From contig LYSZ01000015.1 in assembly GCA_001657385.1 (NCBI GenBank), forward strand, positions 229 to 33,695: DNA of 33,467 bases. The letters are read 5' to 3'. A program made the translations under genes and the position numbers. This document shows positions 33,428 to 33,467 of the stretch, piece after piece (within the stretch, counting starts at the first letter, position 1; the number at the start of each line of letters is the position of its first letter). Source of the DNA: Parvularcula sp. BBD 1991-13. Its GTDB lineage: Bacteria; Pseudomonadota; Alphaproteobacteria; Caulobacterales; Parvularculaceae. The notes below the pieces were generated by a model. That model was not told the DNA's origin and ran no database searches. It saw only the letters and a program-made list of their open reading frames with translations.

Positions 33428-33467
33428 CTTTGTGCTGGTCGAGGAGATGCGCGATGATGGGTCGGTT
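33420..33467 (-). CDS. C-terminal end of a gene cut by the window edge
   Basis: The last 15 codons of a minus-strand reading frame (RPIIAHLLDQHKDE, then TGA at 33422-33420) enter from the right edge and overlap the start of the 76-residue gene. The compact overlap supports a shared operon, but the fragment is too short to identify. Confidence 0.35.
   Translation of the reverse strand, partial: NRPIIAHLLDQHKDE

Noticed and set aside
1-33467. CRISPR arrays, insertion sequences and rRNA
   Set aside because: No regularly spaced direct-repeat array, transposase ORF or rRNA segment was seen on either strand.

Overview
The window looks like chromosomal DNA of a GC-rich alphaproteobacterium, probably of a Caulobacterales/Hyphomonadales/Parvularculales type. 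The evidence is a TonB-dependent receptor next to catabolic genes, a divergent Lrp-type regulator with PutA, a LuxR/MalT-type regulator, and strong G/C third-position codon bias through the middle of the window. The lineage is inferred; no rRNA or other marker gene is present.

Region 1 (1-4104) is the end of an integrated element abutting the 3' end of a tRNA-Asn gene (4105-4180, minus strand). It carries an AlpA/excisionase-like HTH protein, a 57-residue ORF, a winged-helix protein, a replication-initiator-like HTH protein, an iteron-like repeat cluster (1293-1426), an XRE-type regulator behind an inverted repeat, and an AT-richer two-gene unit: a PD-(D/E)XK nuclease-like protein and an 86-residue partner overlapping by four bases. 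No integrase lies in the window, so the other end of the element is to the left.

Region 2 (4437-12823) is core-like: a protein with two thioredoxin folds, bifunctional PutA (proline to glutamate) divergent from an Lrp/AsnC regulator across a palindromic operator, a MalT-like ATP-dependent LuxR regulator, and a small cyclophilin.

Region 3 (12852-31555) is a catabolic cluster. Rightward it has a TonB-dependent receptor, a terminator, two tandem hydantoinase/oxoprolinase A+B pairs separated by a small secreted Cys-rich protein, a prolidase-like amidohydrolase and an MFS transporter. Leftward it has a fused 5-oxoprolinase-type A-B enzyme and an Nramp-like transporter lacking the canonical metal ligands. 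A DsrE-like exported protein diverges from the 5-oxoprolinase. Taken together the genes suggest uptake of a lactam, imide or cyclic-peptide substrate, ATP-driven ring opening, peptide cleavage, and delivery of proline and glutamate to central metabolism. TTACCC(G/A)A half-sites occur upstream of both the receptor and the 5-oxoprolinase/DsrE pair, which hints at a common regulator.

Region 4 (31556-33467) is again AT-richer and accessory in character. It has a long non-coding gap, a GSU2403-family nucleotidyltransferase-like gene preceded by a perfect 15-bp-arm palindrome, and two small minus-strand genes, one cut by the window end.
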